Origin: Crocinitomix algicola
GTDB taxonomy: Bacteria; Bacteroidota; Bacteroidia; Flavobacteriales_D; Crocinitomicaceae
DNA length: 64,000 bases
Reading direction: 5' to 3'
Assembly (NCBI RefSeq): GCF_001661595.2
Contig: NZ_LYPF02000017.1
Span: forward strand, 112,707-176,706
Of the stretch, positions 7,611-16,800 are shown one piece after another. The notes beneath the pieces were generated by a model, which worked only from the letters and a program-made list of their open reading frames with translations, did no database searches and was not told the DNA's origin. A program made the position numbers and the translations under genes. The stretch's first letter is position 1. Each line of letters starts with the position of its first letter.

Positions 7611-8009
7611 ACGGAACTTATTCGGCGGAAGTTTAACTTGAACAAGATCGTTCACAAAACCTAAGCGGAACTTGACAAATAAATTACTGACATTTATGGC
7701 AACCAATTTTTGTGGTTTGGGTAGGAACCAAAACGTAGAATATGTCCCAAGAATTGGAATGTCGAATAAAAAATTTAAGTGTCTCACTATTCAAGCTTCG
7801 GTTTTGACTCGGGAAGTGTTTCGTGTGTAGTGCAATTAGAACGGAACAAAGCGCAACAAAAACGGTTCACAACAACAACTAAAAATCACTGCCTCGCTTA
7901 TCCCACCCGCGGGAAGCGCCCGTTGAGTGCCCAGTAGTCGGGTAGCCAACGCACAAAGTTGCCTGCGCACGTCGCGACGCAAATAAAATTTGCTATTTTT
8001 AGTCAAACG
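7576..8009. mobile_element. ORF-less cassette, copy 1 (434 bp)
   Basis: This unit is about 95% identical (roughly twenty differences by eye) to 10817-11251. It holds no convincing plus-strand gene. Its termini GTTGTAAACC (7575) and GGTTCACAAC (7864-7873) match at 9 of 10 bases in inverted orientation, and its last 149 bp form the attC-like site. A minus-strand frame beginning MRHLNFLFDIPI is open in both copies (starting at 7787 and 11028) but shows no coding-like substitution pattern. The unit may carry a promoter, an RNA or nothing functional. Confidence 0.65.
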
Positions 8010-8015
8010 TTGGGT
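7867..8015 (+). repeat. attC-like site 1
   Basis: The site opens with TCACAAC, closes with GTTGGGT, and its inner arms CTAAAAAT and ATTTTTAG pair. Between them is a GC-rich, foldable stretch (CCCACCCGCGGGAAGCG). It is almost identical to attC-like site 5 and clearly similar to the solitary site at 44076-44252. Confidence 0.65.
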
Positions 8016-8034
8016 ACAATACGAAAACAAATAG

Positions 8035-9171
8035 ATGAGCGAAAATACTTTTGGAAAATATTTAGATAATTATGCCTCAAAAACGATAATTACCTTATTC
8101 GGTTTAGTGGCTGCTTTTGTAACAATATACGCATTTTGGCAAGAGAAAACTGTTGACTTGAGATATGAAATCATAGCTAATACCAATGTACTTGACTTTA
8201 ATGCCGACATCAATAAACTTGAAGTACTCTACGATAGTACAAGTCTTAAGAAAACTGGAGAAAACTTAAGGATATATACAGTAAAAATAGTCAACAATGG
8301 ACAAGAAAATATAATTAAAGAATTTTACGATGAAAATGAGCCTGTTGGAATAAAAATAACTTCTGGTAAAATAATTGAAAAACCAGAAATCATCCAATCG
8401 AGTAACGACTATTTAAAAAGAAATGTAAAATTCACTGAAACAGAAAACGAAGGCTTCTTATTTTCAAATGTAATAATTGAATCAGGCGAATATTTTACTA
8501 TCAAACTTCTTGTATTACACAAAAACAGTAATATTCCACAGATTAAATCTTATGGAAAAATAGCAGGACAACAAAAAATTGATGTTGTTAATGCTGTTGA
8601 TGTTAAAGAGGAAATGACTTTTTTAAAAAAAGTATATTATGGCAGTTTTTGGACTCAACTACTTCGATTGGTTTCATATTTCATAATAGGTATATTAATC
8701 ATTGCGATTTTTGCATTAACATCTCAAAAAATTGACTCTTCAAGAGAAAAGAAACGTAAAAAGAAAAATTTAAGTGAGTTTAAAAATTTAAAAACATATC
8801 AATATACTCGAATGGATGACGCCATTTTTGACAGGTATTTAGACAATGGTGGTTACGAACTTAAGAGAATGTCAAAACTGATTGAAAACGAGAAAGAGTT
8901 AAATGACACATACAGAGAACTTTCAGAACAAGTAAAAAGTAAAGAATACAGAAGATACAGAATTGGTGGAGAGGATTGGTCCGTAATCAACGAAATGTTG
9001 AATGACGGAATTGTTTTCAAGGAAAATGAAAAATTAAGTATTAATCAAGCTATGAAGGATACTTTAGAGAAGTTTTTAAACTTTTTAACTGATAAAGGAG
9101 AGTTCAAGAGAAAGCATAAATACTATCCTTATGACATCGAAAGGAGAGTTGTAATTGAAAAAGACGAATAA
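8035..9171 (+). CDS. two-TM membrane protein, unknown function (cassette gene)
   Basis: This 378-residue protein has a TM helix near residues 17-35, an extracytoplasmic beta-rich domain of about 170 residues, a second TM near 209-229, and a lysine-rich cytoplasmic part that ends in a helical domain of about 130 residues. I recognise no family. It is the only gene of its cassette (8010-9306); the start lies 20 bp after the cassette boundary and the stop 7 bp before the cassette's inverted terminal repeat. The topology, with an outside sensor-like domain and a cytoplasmic helical domain, would suit signalling or defence, but that is only inference. Confidence 0.75.
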   Translation: MSENTFGKYLDNYASKTIITLFGLVAAFVTIYAFWQEKTVDLRYEIIANTNVLDFNADINKLEVLYDSTSLKKTGENLRIYTVKIVNNGQENIIKEFYDENEPVGIKITSGKIIEKPEIIQSSNDYLKRNVKFTETENEGFLFSNVIIESGEYFTIKLLVLHKNSNIPQIKSYGKIAGQQKIDVVNAVDVKEEMTFLKKVYYGSFWTQLLRLVSYFIIGILIIAIFALTSQKIDSSREKKRKKKNLSEFKNLKTYQYTRMDDAIFDRYLDNGGYELKRMSKLIENEKELNDTYRELSEQVKSKEYRRYRIGGEDWSVINEMLNDGIVFKENEKLSINQAMKDTLEKFLNFLTDKGEFKRKHKYYPYDIERRVVIEKDE

Positions 9172-9181
9172 AAAGTACTGT

Positions 9182-9312
9182 ACCCAACAATGGCTATAAG
9201 TAATTGCTTGTTCTCGCCTACTTCTGAAAATCCTCGCGGATTTTCAGTTTGGTGTGTACTTGCAAAGTTAAGTGCTAAACCACGCAACTACTCATAGCCG
9301 ATACCGTTAGCT
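9182..9312 (+). repeat. attC-like site 2
   Basis: ACCCAAC opens and GTTAGCT closes the site. The inner arms GGCTATAAGTAATTGC and GCAACTACTCATAGCC are complementary with two G-T type mismatches, and a further perfect stem (CTGAAAATCC/GGATTTTCAG) lies between them. ACCCAAC is the exact reverse complement of GTTGGGT, the start of the same cassette at 8009. Confidence 0.75.
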
Positions 9313-9329
9313 GTAATTTAAACCAACCA

Positions 9330-10148
9330 ATGAACAAAGAACCAAAACCGAAAACGTTATTACTATCTATCGGATTTATAATCCTGTTTGTGGTAATATT
9401 TGTAGTACTTTCCCAAATAAAACAATTTTTACCAGAAAATCTTGAACGATATTCTCACGGAATATTAGGCACAATCTCTGCTTTTGCAACGATTGGGTTG
9501 TTTTTAAAGTTCGAAAAGAAAAAGCTGAAAGATTACGGATTAGTTTGGGAAAAGAATACACCAAAAAAAATTATAATCGGAATTGCAATTGGAATGATTC
9601 TCGCACTCATAATGATTTTCTCGCAAGTGCTTATAAGCGGTTTGGAAATAACGGTTTCCGAAAACCAAAACTTCCAAACCATTTTAATCTCAATACCGGC
9701 GATTTTGATTTTAGCCTTTATGGAAGAGCTTGCATTTAGGTCGTATCCGTTTATTAAATTGAATAAACAATTCGGATTAAGAACAACCCAATTTTTAATT
9801 GCAATCTTGTTTGCTCTTTACCACGTTGCAAATGGATGGTCAATCGGATTATCCTTTCTCGGACCTGGAATTTGGTCATTGGCTTATGGTCTGTCAGCTG
9901 TTGCATCGAAAGGAATTTCTGTGCCAACTGGCTTACACAGCGGAGTGAATATAATTCTCGCATTATTTATCGGGAAAAAAAATATTGAAAGTCTTTGGGT
10001 AATCGATTTTCCAACGGAAGTTTCGGAAAATGTAATCATAGCCAATCAAAATGTTGGAATAATAATTCACGTCAGTCTATTAGTGCTGTGTATAATTACA
10101 ACTGAAATATATTTACGGAAGAAAAAAACTACAGCTAACAATGTATAA
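9330..10148 (+). CDS. CPBP family intramembrane glutamic protease (cassette gene)
   Basis: The hallmark motifs of CPBP/Abi proteases are present: EELAFR (Glu132, Glu133, Arg137), FxxxH (FALYHVA, His165) and a later His203 in LHSGVNI. About seven TM helices are predicted by eye in 272 residues, a normal length. In bacteria these proteases serve bacteriocin immunity, protein maturation and, in some cases, phage defence. The coding region ends inside the attC-like site (10133), as is typical of integron cassette genes. Confidence 0.9.
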   Translation: MNKEPKPKTLLLSIGFIILFVVIFVVLSQIKQFLPENLERYSHGILGTISAFATIGLFLKFEKKKLKDYGLVWEKNTPKKIIIGIAIGMILALIMIFSQVLISGLEITVSENQNFQTILISIPAILILAFMEELAFRSYPFIKLNKQFGLRTTQFLIAILFALYHVANGWSIGLSFLGPGIWSLAYGLSAVASKGISVPTGLHSGVNIILALFIGKKNIESLWVIDFPTEVSENVIIANQNVGIIIHVSLLVLCIITTEIYLRKKKTTANNV

Positions 10149-10265
10149 CCGCAATTACGGCGGATTCGACTACGTCCGAATCCACTCGGAATTGCTAAAG
10201 TCAGTGCCAAACCGAAAATTAACGCATATAAACCCGTAACTGACGGTTATACGAGACCGTTGTAA
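10133..10265 (+). repeat. attC-like site 3
   Basis: AGCTAAC opens the site inside the CPBP gene and GTTGTAA closes it. Inner arms GTATAACCG and CGGTTATAC pair perfectly, and GGATTCG/CGAATCC forms a second stem. The cassette's left terminus GTTAGCTGTA (9306) matches TACAGCTAAC (10130-10139) at all ten bases. Confidence 0.75.
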
Positions 10266-10277
10266 ACTATTACGTGA

Positions 10278-10766
10278 ATGAAATTTAAACTCAGGAAAAA
10301 AGAAGCAAAAAAAAACTTGTTAGCTGGTTTAGTTAATCTACTTGTGCTTATATATTTTTCTCGTCAAATTTTAAAAAATAAAGCTGTCTCAGAGGAGTTT
10401 TCGTACATTATACAATCAGTAGTTGCTGTTCTTGTGATTATACTTTTGGTTAACACTTATATAAAAATGAAGAAATTGATAATTCTTGATTTGACGGAGG
10501 AAAATTTAAAATATCAATATATCCGGAATAAAATTGAAAAAAATTCCATTAGGAAGATTGATTTAATACATGGCCATGTTAATTCTTTTGCTCTTGTTTT
10601 CATGAAAAATCAACCAGAATCGAAAATTTATCAATTGCGAAATAAGTATTTTAATTATAAATACGGAACCCCATATTTAATTAATTTGGATAAAATAGAA
10701 GGAGAAGTAACGGAAACCTATCAAAAATTATTAGAATGGAAGAAAACAGTTTATAACAACAAATAA
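10278..10766 (+). CDS. small two-TM membrane protein (cassette gene)
   Basis: This 162-residue protein starts with a very basic stretch, has two TM helices (about residues 15-33 and 40-60), and a cytoplasmic C-terminal domain whose strand pattern resembles small PH-like membrane-anchored proteins. The family is not recognised. It is the only gene in cassette 10260-10816; its stop falls inside the attC-like site. Together with the 160-residue protein at 11268, it shows that membrane proteins of this general shape are common cargo in this array. Confidence 0.75.
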   Translation: MKFKLRKKEAKKNLLAGLVNLLVLIYFSRQILKNKAVSEEFSYIIQSVVAVLVIILLVNTYIKMKKLIILDLTEENLKYQYIRNKIEKNSIRKIDLIHGHVNSFALVFMKNQPESKIYQLRNKYFNYKYGTPYLINLDKIEGEVTETYQKLLEWKKTVYNNK

Positions 10767-10822
10767 AATTTACCGCTAAAGCGGTTCGGCATAAAATGCC
10801 TAATTTTATTTAACCGTTGTAA
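10754..10822 (+). repeat. attC-like site 4
   Basis: The site opens with TAACAAC and closes with GTTGTAA; AAATAAAATT and AATTTTATTT pair, with two small inner stems (ACCGCTAAAGCGGT and GGCATAAAATGCC). The inverted terminus AGTTTATAACAAC (10748-10760) matches the cassette start GTTGTAAACT (10259) except for a three-base insertion. Confidence 0.7.
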
Positions 10823-11251
10823 ACCATTGCGCCCAAAACACCCCACTGTAAACGGAACTTATTCGGCGGAAGATTAACGTGAACAAGATCGTTCATAAAA
10901 CCTAAGCGGAACTTCACAAATAAATTACTGACATTTATCGCAACTAATTTTTGTGGTTTGGGTAGGAACCAAAACGTAGAATATGTCTCGTGAATTGGAA
11001 TGTCGAATAAGAAATTTAAGTGTCTCACTATTCAAACTTCGGTTTTGACTCGGGGAAGTGTTTCGTGTGTAGAGCAATTAGAACGGAACAAAGCGCGACA
11101 AAAACGGTTCACAACAACAACTAAAAATCACTCCCTCGCTTATCCCACCCGCGGGAAGCGCCCGTTGCGTGCCCAGAAGTCGGGTAGCCAACGCACAAAG
11201 TTGCCAGCGCACGTCGCGACGCAAATAAAATTTGCTATTTTTAGTCAAACG
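10817..11251. mobile_element. ORF-less cassette, copy 2 (435 bp)
   Basis: This is the second copy of the unit at 7576-8009, one base longer. Both ends match the first copy exactly to the predicted cassette boundaries: similarity starts at GTTGTAA (10816) and stops at the G of GTTGGCG (11251), with unrelated sequence outside. Its 149-bp attC-like end starts at TCACAAC (11109). A duplicated unit whose similarity ends at the predicted boundaries supports the cassette model independently of the inverted termini. Confidence 0.7.
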
Positions 11252-11257
11252 TTGGCG
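11109..11257 (+). repeat. attC-like site 5
   Basis: This site is nearly identical to site 1 except for the bases after the last G, where site 1 reads GTTGGGT and this one GTTGGCG. That is the expected result if those bases belong to the following cassette rather than to the site. Confidence 0.7.
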
Positions 11258-11267
11258 GTAATTAAAT

Positions 11268-11750
11268 ATGCAATATTCTATCGATAATAATACACTAAGC
11301 TTAACTGTAAAAAAGTCGCATTTTATCCTAAGATTTTTATTATACTTTATGTCTTGTGTAATCTTACTCGGCCCCATTATTGGTTTTATTATTTCGATTA
11401 AAAGCGGACAACCTTTTCACTTCAAATTTCTCATTGGAATGGCTATATCTTCAATTATAGGGTTTTATATCTTAAGATTCGCTTTATGGAATTCATTTGG
11501 TAAAGAAATAATTGAATTAAGCCCTGAATCAATTTCCTATACTACTGACTACAAAATTTATCGTGACAAAAAAAATCATAAAAGAGAAGGAAACCTTACT
11601 TTCTCATACAATCCAATAGGATACATCGAAGACCAAATGGGTTGTCTAACTATCAATACTGGGACGGGTACAATCCAATCTGTTGTGAAAATGCCCATTA
11701 TTGATATTAACACTTTAATAAAAGAGTTAAATACAATCAACAATCTGTAA
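11268..11750 (+). CDS. small two-TM membrane protein (first gene of a two-gene cassette)
   Basis: This 160-residue protein has two TM helices (about residues 18-40 and 51-67) after a short strand-like N-terminus, and a C-terminal beta-rich region ending in a helix, a pattern seen in PH-like membrane proteins. No family is recognised. The start is 11 bp after the cassette boundary. No attC-like site separates it from the AlbA/ATPase gene that follows after 108 bp, so both genes appear to share one 2.2-kb cassette. Confidence 0.7.
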   Translation: MQYSIDNNTLSLTVKKSHFILRFLLYFMSCVILLGPIIGFIISIKSGQPFHFKFLIGMAISSIIGFYILRFALWNSFGKEIIELSPESISYTTDYKIYRDKKNHKREGNLTFSYNPIGYIEDQMGCLTINTGTGTIQSVVKMPIIDINTLIKELNTINNL

Positions 11751-11858
11751 TAATTAAAGGTTGGAAAAATCTTATTTGACAAAATAACTTATATTTACAC
11801 CAACTATCTGTTAATCCTTTTAAAAACAAGGACTTCTTATTTGATAGCTACTTGACAA

Positions 11859-13310
11859 ATGGAAGAAAAAGAATTAAAATCACTTATTAAAGAACTAGTT
11901 ACTTACTCTAACGAAACAGAATGGGTAGAATTCAAATTAAACTACCATTCTAATGAAGAAATAGGTGAAAGGATTTCCGCCTTAGCAAATGGAGCTTGCT
12001 TAAATAAAAAACAATACGGATTTTTAATTTTCGGAGTAGAAGATAAAACACACAACATCAAAGGAACAACCTTCAAAGTAAAATCAGCGAAGAAAGGAAA
12101 AGAGGAATTAGAAAATTGGCTAATACAACGCTTAGACCCAAGAATAGATTTTAAAACATATGAATTTTTCTATTCCGAAGACATTAGAATTAGTATGTAT
12201 GTTATTCCTGCCGCTGTAAATAGACCTGTTAAGTTTACTAATCAAGCATATATAAGAATCGGCAGTTATACCCGATTACTTAAAGATTTCCCTGACAAAG
12301 AAGCTAAGATTTGGAACAGAAAAAACAATATAAAGTTTGAACTTCAATTAGCAAAAGAAAACTTGGATTCTGATTCTGTAGTTTCTTTATTAGACACCCA
12401 TACATATTTCGATTTACTTAAACTTCCTTATCCTTCAAATCGTCAGGGAGTTATAGACAAATTTATTTCTGAAAATTTAGTAGAGAAAAAGACCACTAAA
12501 TATTCAATAACCAATCTTGGAGCAATTCTATTTGCAAAAAACTTAGATGATTTTCCCGACTTAAAAAGAAAAGCAATTAGAGTAATTGTGTACAAACACA
12601 ATAATAAAATAGAAACCATTAGGGAGCAAATCGGAGGGAAAGGTTATGTTTCTGGCTATCAGGGTTTAATTGATTGGGTAAATAGTCAGCTACCTGCCAA
12701 TGAAGAAATTGGAAAAGCATTTAGAGATGATAAAAGAATGTACCCCGAAATTGCTGTTCGTGAATTACTAGCCAATGCAATCATACACCAAGATTTCGAA
12801 GAAAAAGGATTTCCTATGGTTGAAATATTCTCTGATAGAATTGAAATCACCAACCCAGGAATTCCTCTAATCACCCCCGAAAGATTTATTGACGAATACC
12901 AATCCCGAAATGATACACTAGCTGATTTAATGAGAAGGCTTGGAATATGTGAAGAAAAAGGAAGTGGTATTGATAAAGTAATATTTTATAACGAAGTCTA
13001 TCAACTTCCTGCTCCCGAAATTCTAATCCAAGAAAAACATACAAAAGTTATTATGTACTCATACAAGACTCTTAATCAAATGGACAAAAAAGATAAGATT
13101 AGAGCTTGCTATCAACATTGCTGTTTAAGATATGTTTCAAACGATAAAATGACAAATCAATCATTAAGAGACCGTTTTCAAATTGAAAGTAAAAATGCTG
13201 CTATTGCATCAAGAATAATAAAGGAAGCTTTGACTGCTAAAGTTATAAAAGAAGATGACCCTGAAAGTAATTCAAGAAAATACAAAAAATATATTCCGAT
13301 ATGGGCTTAA
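11859..13310 (+). CDS. AlbA_2/Schlafen-type ATP-binding protein (cassette gene)
   Basis: The N-terminal 130 residues form an AlbA_2 (Schlafen AlbA) domain, with EWVEFKLNY and the GFLIFGVED strand typical of it. Around residues 295-370 is a GHKL-type ATP-binding segment: RELLANAIIHQDF (N box), ITNPG (G1-like), and the terminal RLGICEEKGSGIDKV. A winged-helix region ends the protein. Length 483 is normal. These proteins are often annotated as putative transcriptional regulators or helicases, and several belong to defence islands. Its cassette ends 92 bp downstream at attC-like site 6. Confidence 0.85.
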   Translation: MEEKELKSLIKELVTYSNETEWVEFKLNYHSNEEIGERISALANGACLNKKQYGFLIFGVEDKTHNIKGTTFKVKSAKKGKEELENWLIQRLDPRIDFKTYEFFYSEDIRISMYVIPAAVNRPVKFTNQAYIRIGSYTRLLKDFPDKEAKIWNRKNNIKFELQLAKENLDSDSVVSLLDTHTYFDLLKLPYPSNRQGVIDKFISENLVEKKTTKYSITNLGAILFAKNLDDFPDLKRKAIRVIVYKHNNKIETIREQIGGKGYVSGYQGLIDWVNSQLPANEEIGKAFRDDKRMYPEIAVRELLANAIIHQDFEEKGFPMVEIFSDRIEITNPGIPLITPERFIDEYQSRNDTLADLMRRLGICEEKGSGIDKVIFYNEVYQLPAPEILIQEKHTKVIMYSYKTLNQMDKKDKIRACYQHCCLRYVSNDKMTNQSLRDRFQIESKNAAIASRIIKEALTAKVIKEDDPESNSRKYKKYIPIWA

Positions 13311-13402
13311 TTTTTATTTGATGGTTATTTGATGCATCATGTGTAAACATAACTTAAAGCACTGAAAAACAAAGAAATGTTATTTGATAAAATAAAAACT
13401 AC

Positions 13403-13454
13403 CGCCAACAAAACCTAAACTGCATTAAAACGCAGTTTAGCCAAACCGTTAGCT
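13403..13454 (+). repeat. attC-like site 6 (52 bp)
   Basis: CGCCAAC opens and GTTAGCT closes the shortest complete site. The single stem CTAAACTGC/GCAGTTTAG is perfect. TACCGCCAAC (13400-13409) is the exact inverse of the cassette start GTTGGCGGTA at 11251. Confidence 0.75.
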
Positions 13455-13488
13455 ACAATTTACAAGACAAAAAATTCCATATTAATAA

Positions 13489-13896
13489 ATGAAAAAAATA
13501 GAAGTTGTTGCAGCAATAATTAAACTCAAAGACGAAATTCTTAGTGTACAGCGACCTCCTCATAAACTAGATTATATTTCTGAAAAATTTGAGTTTCCTG
13601 GTGGTAAAATAGAAGCCGGTGAGACAAAAGAGCAGTCACTAAGACGTGAGTTGAAAGAAGAGCTAAAGTTGAATGCTGATATAGGGAAACACCTTATAAC
13701 GGTTGAGCATAGTTATCCTGATTTTGAATTAACAATGCATGCATATATTGTAAATGTAAATTCAAAAGATATTTCCCTAACAGAGCACATATCCCAATTA
13801 TGGTTGATTAAAGAAGAGATCTACTCTGTAGATTGGGCAGCAGCTGATATCCCGATAGTTGATAAATTAAATTCTATTGAATGGAAGACTTTATAA
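13489..13896 (+). CDS. Nudix (MutT-like) NTP pyrophosphohydrolase (cassette gene)
   Basis: The Nudix box GGKIEAGETKEQSLRRELKEEL (wanted pattern Gx5Ex7REUxEE) is intact at residues 39-60, in a 135-residue protein of the MutT type. Such enzymes hydrolyse modified or normal (deoxy)nucleoside triphosphates to monophosphates. The stop overlaps the following helicase gene by 16 bp, so translation is coupled and the two proteins probably work in one process. The pair fills a single cassette, 13449-17347. Confidence 0.9.
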   Translation: MKKIEVVAAIIKLKDEILSVQRPPHKLDYISEKFEFPGGKIEAGETKEQSLRRELKEELKLNADIGKHLITVEHSYPDFELTMHAYIVNVNSKDISLTEHISQLWLIKEEIYSVDWAAADIPIVDKLNSIEWKTL

Positions 13897-16800
13897 GTCA
13901 ATTTAAAAAGAGTCTCGAAACAGGATTTATCGACAAGAATATAGGGTCAGAATTTCTGTATCAACCCAAGTTGTTGGTGAACAGTAAAAACCCTAAAAAG
14001 AAAATCCTGTCTTCCTTACTTTGGGAATTACAAACATGCGAGAGTTTTTTCATCTCTGTTGCGTTCTTAACCACAGGTGGCGTTGCGACAATAATTAATG
14101 TACTCCACGAATTGGAGCAAAAAGGAGTTCAAGGCAAAATAGTTGTCTCCCAATATTTAAATTTCACTCAGCCGGAAGCACTTAGAAGGTTACTACAGTT
14201 TAAAAACATTGAATTAAAGATAGCAACCAATGTAGATGCACATTCAAAAGGTTATCTGTTTAGAAAGAAGAATCATTATAGTTTAATTGTCGGTAGTAGT
14301 AATCTCACTCAAAATGCACTAGCTAGTAATAAGGAATGGAATCTTCAAGTATCTGCGATAGAGGATAGTAAGATTATACATAAGGTGCAACAAGAATTTG
14401 AAAGTGATTTTAATGCGGCCTTACCAGTTACACCTGAGTTTATAGATGAATATGAAAAGATTTACGAAAGAAAGCGAATAACTTTATTAGCGACAGATGA
14501 AGAAAAGTTTTTTGAGAATAGGGTCGAGCCCAATGCTATGCAAACTACAGCTTTGTCGAATTTAGCCAACATACGTTCTGAAGGAAAGAACAAAGCATTG
14601 ATTATTTCTGCAACAGGAACAGGAAAAACTTTCTTAGCGGCTTTCGATGCTCAATCCCAACAACCCAAGAAATTACTATTTGTTGTACATCGATTAAACA
14701 TTGCTAAAAAGGCGATGAAGACTTTCGAGAAAGTGTTTTCAGGGGAAAAGTCCATGGGAATTTATTCAGGCAGTACAAAAGAAATAGAAAATGACTTTCT
14801 ATTCGCAACTGTACAGACGATTTCAAAACTTGAGCACTTAAAAGTATTCCATCCGAATCATTTCGATTATATCATAATTGATGAGTCACATAGAGCTGGA
14901 GCACAATCTTACAAAAATCTTATAGATTACTTTACGCCTAGGTTCTTACTTGGCATGACGGCTACACCTGAAAGAACTGACGGTGCTGATATATTCAAAT
15001 TGTTTGATCATAACATCGCTTACGAAATTAGATTAAATGATGCAATGGAGGAGCAGATGCTTTGTCCTTTTCATTATTATGGTGTCTCGGATTTATACAT
15101 CGATGAAGAGGAGCAAAATGACACTACACTATTCAATAAACTCACTTCGAACGAAAGAGTTAAAAGGATAGTTGAAAAATCTAAATATTACGGTACTGAT
15201 AATGGTATTTGTCGAGGACTGGTGTTTGTTTCAAAAGTTTCTGAAGCCCATGCATTATCAGAGAAGTTCAACGATTTAGGTTTTAATACAGTTGCTTTAA
15301 GTGGAAGTAATTCAAATGAAGAAAGAGAGCTTGCCATAGAACGCCTAGAATCTGATAATGAAGCCGAAAGATTAGATTACATTTTTACAGTAGATATATT
15401 CAATGAAGGAATTGACATACCTAAAGTCAACCAAATCATTATGCTTCGCCCAACGGAGTCAGCTATTATTTTTGTTCAGCAATTGGGTAGAGGTCTTAGG
15501 AAACTTGATTCTAAGTCGTATTTGACAGTTATTGATTTTATAGGTAATCATAACAACAACTATTTGATTCCAATTGCTTTGTATGGTGATACATCATTTA
15601 ATAAGGACAAATTACGTAAGCTCTTGTCAGATGGTAGTACTGATTTGCCCGGTGTTTCTACGATAAACTTTGATAGAATTTCAAAAGAGAAAATTTTTGA
15701 ATCTATCGACTCAGCAAACATGCGTTTGCTAAAGGACCTAAAAAATGATTATTCTTTACTAAAATTTAGATTAGGCAGATTCCCGTTGATGATGGATTTT
15801 ATTGATTCTAATTCGCGAGACCCCTATCATTTTGTCAAATATTCAAAGTCATACTATGACTTTATTAGAAGAGTAGATGGTGATTATGAAGTTGACTTAG
15901 GAAATAGTCACAGTGAAATCCTTCGTTTATTTTCTTTAGAGATTAACAATGGAAAACGTATTGAAGAGTCACTTCTTTTAAAAGAACTTTTAAAGAAAGA
16001 AAGTCTATCCATTGAGGGTTTTAGGTTGTCTGTCAAAGAAAAATTTAACTTCAATGTTTCTGATGAAACAATAGAATCGATAATTAGGAATTTGAATTTT
16101 GAATTTGTAAAGAAGGAAAAGGAAATTGTAATCTTAGAAAATGGAAGGATTAGGCGCCATGCTAACTTTACAGCGTTGCTTGAGGATGCGAATTTCACTC
16201 TATTTTTAAAAGACAGTATTGAATACTCAATCTATACATTTAGAAAAAATTATTCCAAAAGTTCCTTTACTGCAGGATTTATACTTTATCATAAATACAG
16301 CAGGAAAGATGTTTGTCGGATACTTAATTGGGATAAAGATATCAGTAGTACTGTATATGGTTATCGTACAAATAAAAGTTCTACACCTTGTTTTGTCACA
16401 TACCATAAAGGAGATGACATTGAGGGATCAATTGATTACAATGATCATTTTGTTTCGCCTTCTGTCTTTGCTTGGGAGTCAAGATCAAATAGAAAAATTG
16501 AAAGTCCCGAAATTCAAAATGTAATTAAATCTGAACGCATATTGCTCTTTATAAAGAAAGCGGACTCTGAAGGAGCCGAATTTTATTACATGGGTGATGT
16601 GGGAATCATTCCGGAATCTATTGAACAAGGTGAGATGGAGGATACTGCTCAACCGGTAGTTCATTTCAAATTTAAATTGCAAAACCCGGTGCCTGAAAAT
16701 CTTTATGACTATATCACTGATAGAAATTTGGAAAGTTTAGAGGCTCAAAATGATATAGAAAGCCTTGACATGGAGGAAACTAATAATCAGGATGAGACAA

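Noticed and set aside
7494..7787. Minus-strand ORF of 97 residues (and the 72-residue counterpart at 10810-11028) as a real gene
   Set aside because: It runs across the cassette boundary in copy 1, has no ribosome binding site evident, and differences between copies change amino acids as often as not. It is kept only as a remark on the ORF-less cassette.
11000..11287. Plus-strand ORF of 95 residues over the second ORF-less cassette
   Set aside because: It has no counterpart of similar length in copy 1 because of a single-base difference, and it is low-complexity and basic, typical of a spurious frame.
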